A DNA stretch of 63,771 nucleotides from NCBI GenBank assembly GCA_019119615.1, contig DWWQ01000010.1, positions 1 through 63,771 on the forward strand, in the 5' to 3' direction. Positions 62,817 through 63,771 of this stretch are shown here, piece by piece. The notes below the pieces were generated by a model. It worked only from the letters and a program-made list of their open reading frames with translations, was not told the origin of the DNA and did not search any database. The first letter of the stretch is position 1. Each line of letters starts with the position of its first letter. Position numbers and translations under genes: made by a program. This DNA is from Candidatus Alistipes stercoravium (GTDB taxonomy: Bacteria; Bacteroidota; Bacteroidia; Bacteroidales; Rikenellaceae).

Positions 62817-63771
62817 TCAGCGCGCCTTGGCCTCGCAGTAGGCACAGCGGCATACGCCGTCGGCCGTGCGGCGGAAGAGCTGATCGACATCCTCGGTCGC
62901 CGAGATGCATCGGGCGTTCGGGCAGGTCATCTCATTGACGATATACTCCTCGTTGAAGACCGGTGTGCGGGCGAACGGACGGTTCTCGTCGGCCCAGCGC
63001 AGCAGCGTATAGATCAGCGCCATGCGCACGAACTTGCCATTCTCGACCTGGCGGAAGTAGGCCGCGCGCGGATCGTTGTCCACCGCCCGCGTGATCTCGT
63101 TCACACGCGGCAGCGGGTGCAGGATAATCATGTCCTTGCGCGCCGTACGGAGCTTCTCCGTATCGAGCACGAAGCTGTTCTTCACGCGGTCGAACTCCTC
63201 CTCGTCGAGGAAGCGCTCCTTCTGCACGCGCGTCATGTAGAGGATGTCCAGCTCGGGCATCACCTCCTCCATCGTGCGCACCTCGTGGAACTCGACCTTC
63301 GAGGCGGCACGCATCTCCTGCAGCATGTAGTCCGGCAGGCGCAGTTCCTCGGGCGAGATGAGGTAGACACGGATCCCCTCGTAGCGCGACAGCGCCTTGA
63401 TGAGCGAGTGGACCGTACGGCCGAACTTCAGGTCGCCGCAGAAGCCGATCGTCAGGTGGTCGAAACGCCCCTTCTCGCGCTTGATCGTCAGCAGGTCCGT
63501 CAGCGTCTGCGTCGGATGGGCATGGCTGCCGTCGCCGGCGTTGATGACCGGGATACCGGCATACTGCGAGGCCACGAGCGGCGCCCCCTCCTTGAAGTGG
63601 CGCATGGCGATGATGTCGGCGAAGCAGCGGATCACACGCACCGTGTCGGCGACCGTCTCGCCCTTCGAGACGGACGAGGAGTTGGCGTCCGAGAAGCCGA
63701 TCACCTGTCCGCCCAGTTCGAGCATCGCCGAGGTGAAGCTCAACCGCGTGCGGGTCGAGGGCTCGTAGAAG
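62817..63771 (-). CDS. pyrB: aspartate carbamoyltransferase with C-terminal PyrI-like zinc domain, 5' truncated by window end
   Basis: Carbamoyl phosphate plus aspartate to carbamoyl aspartate, the committed step of pyrimidine synthesis. About 317 residues are visible; the first ~50 lie outside the window. The carbamoyl-phosphate motif [12 protein letters not shown] is at the edge, followed by [33 protein letters not shown] and the Asp-binding HPLPRVNEI. After the usual end of PyrB (about [19 protein letters not shown]), a further stretch of about 47 residues carries CPNARC and CAYC, matching the four-Cys zinc domain of PyrI (CPNSNC...CKYC in E. coli). The PyrI nucleotide-binding allosteric domain is absent. 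Confidence 0.93.
   Translation of the reverse strand, partial: FYEPSTRTRLSFTSAMLELGGQVIGFSDANSSSVSKGETVADTVRVIRCFADIIAMRHFKEGAPLVASQYAGIPVINAGDGSHAHPTQTLTDLLTIKREKGRFDHLTIGFCGDLKFGRTVHSLIKALSRYEGIRVYLISPEELRLPDYMLQEMRAASKVEFHEVRTMEEVMPELDILYMTRVQKERFLDEEEFDRVKNSFVLDTEKLRTARKDMIILHPLPRVNEITRAVDNDPRAAYFRQVENGKFVRMALIYTLLRWADENRPFARTPVFNEEYIVNEMTCPNARCISATEDVDQLFRRTADGVCRCAYCEAKAR

Overview
The window looks like a chromosomal piece of a GC-rich Bacteroidota, most likely a Rikenellaceae/Alistipes-type gut bacterium. This rests on repeated Bacteroidota promoters (TTTG, 19-20 bp, TAnnTTTG), families largely confined to that phylum (Porin_10-type porin, DUF4923, FadL/OmpP1-like protein beside a lipoprotein), a TonB-dependent receptor, several GH92 mannosidases, a fused PurL/PurQ, and strong GC bias at third codon positions. 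I saw no rRNA, tRNA, CRISPR array, insertion sequence or prophage. The genus is inferred.

Region by region. 0-7 kb (+): a Trp/Gly-rich lipoprotein, a FadL-like outer-membrane protein, proS, a cation-efflux transporter, and an ECF-type sigma factor followed by a 51-aa acidic protein. 7-13 kb: DUF308 membrane protein (-), MATE exporter (+), then on - a lytic transglycosylase, a Porin_10 porin and pssA. 13-24.6 kb (+): manC-murF, a convergent OprP-like porin (-), a MazG-like pyrophosphohydrolase, OPT transporter, pepT, nadE, a DUF4923 protein and gdhA. 24.6-28.3 kb (-): PAP2-like membrane protein, rpoN and asnS. 28.3-38 kb (+): a catalytically dead GH2-like protein, rlmH, a LuxR-type regulator with a degenerate receiver, a TonB receptor with a coupled lipoprotein, nadC, an LTA-synthase-like sulfatase and a DUF2156-GNAT fusion.

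38-51 kb (-) is a nearly complete de novo purine operon, transcribed purE-K-L-C-F-M-N-H-D, with folD last. It takes PRPP to IMP except for the PurB step, and FolD supplies formyl-folate for PurN and PurH. Its only visible promoter lies about 280 bp upstream, beyond a 56-codon open frame and a strong intrinsic terminator, so transcription attenuation is plausible.

51.3-62.7 kb (-) is a six-gene mannose/N-glycan operon: MFS transporter, GH20, cytoplasmic GH130 phosphorylase and three GH92 enzymes. It has no SusC/SusD pair or local regulator. The window ends in a truncated pyrB whose product carries a C-terminal PyrI-like zinc domain.

Items most worth a second look: the purine-operon leader, the GH2 pseudoenzyme, the PyrB-zinc-domain fusion, the GH92 paralogue lacking the usual catalytic acid, and the sigma factor with its tiny acidic partner.
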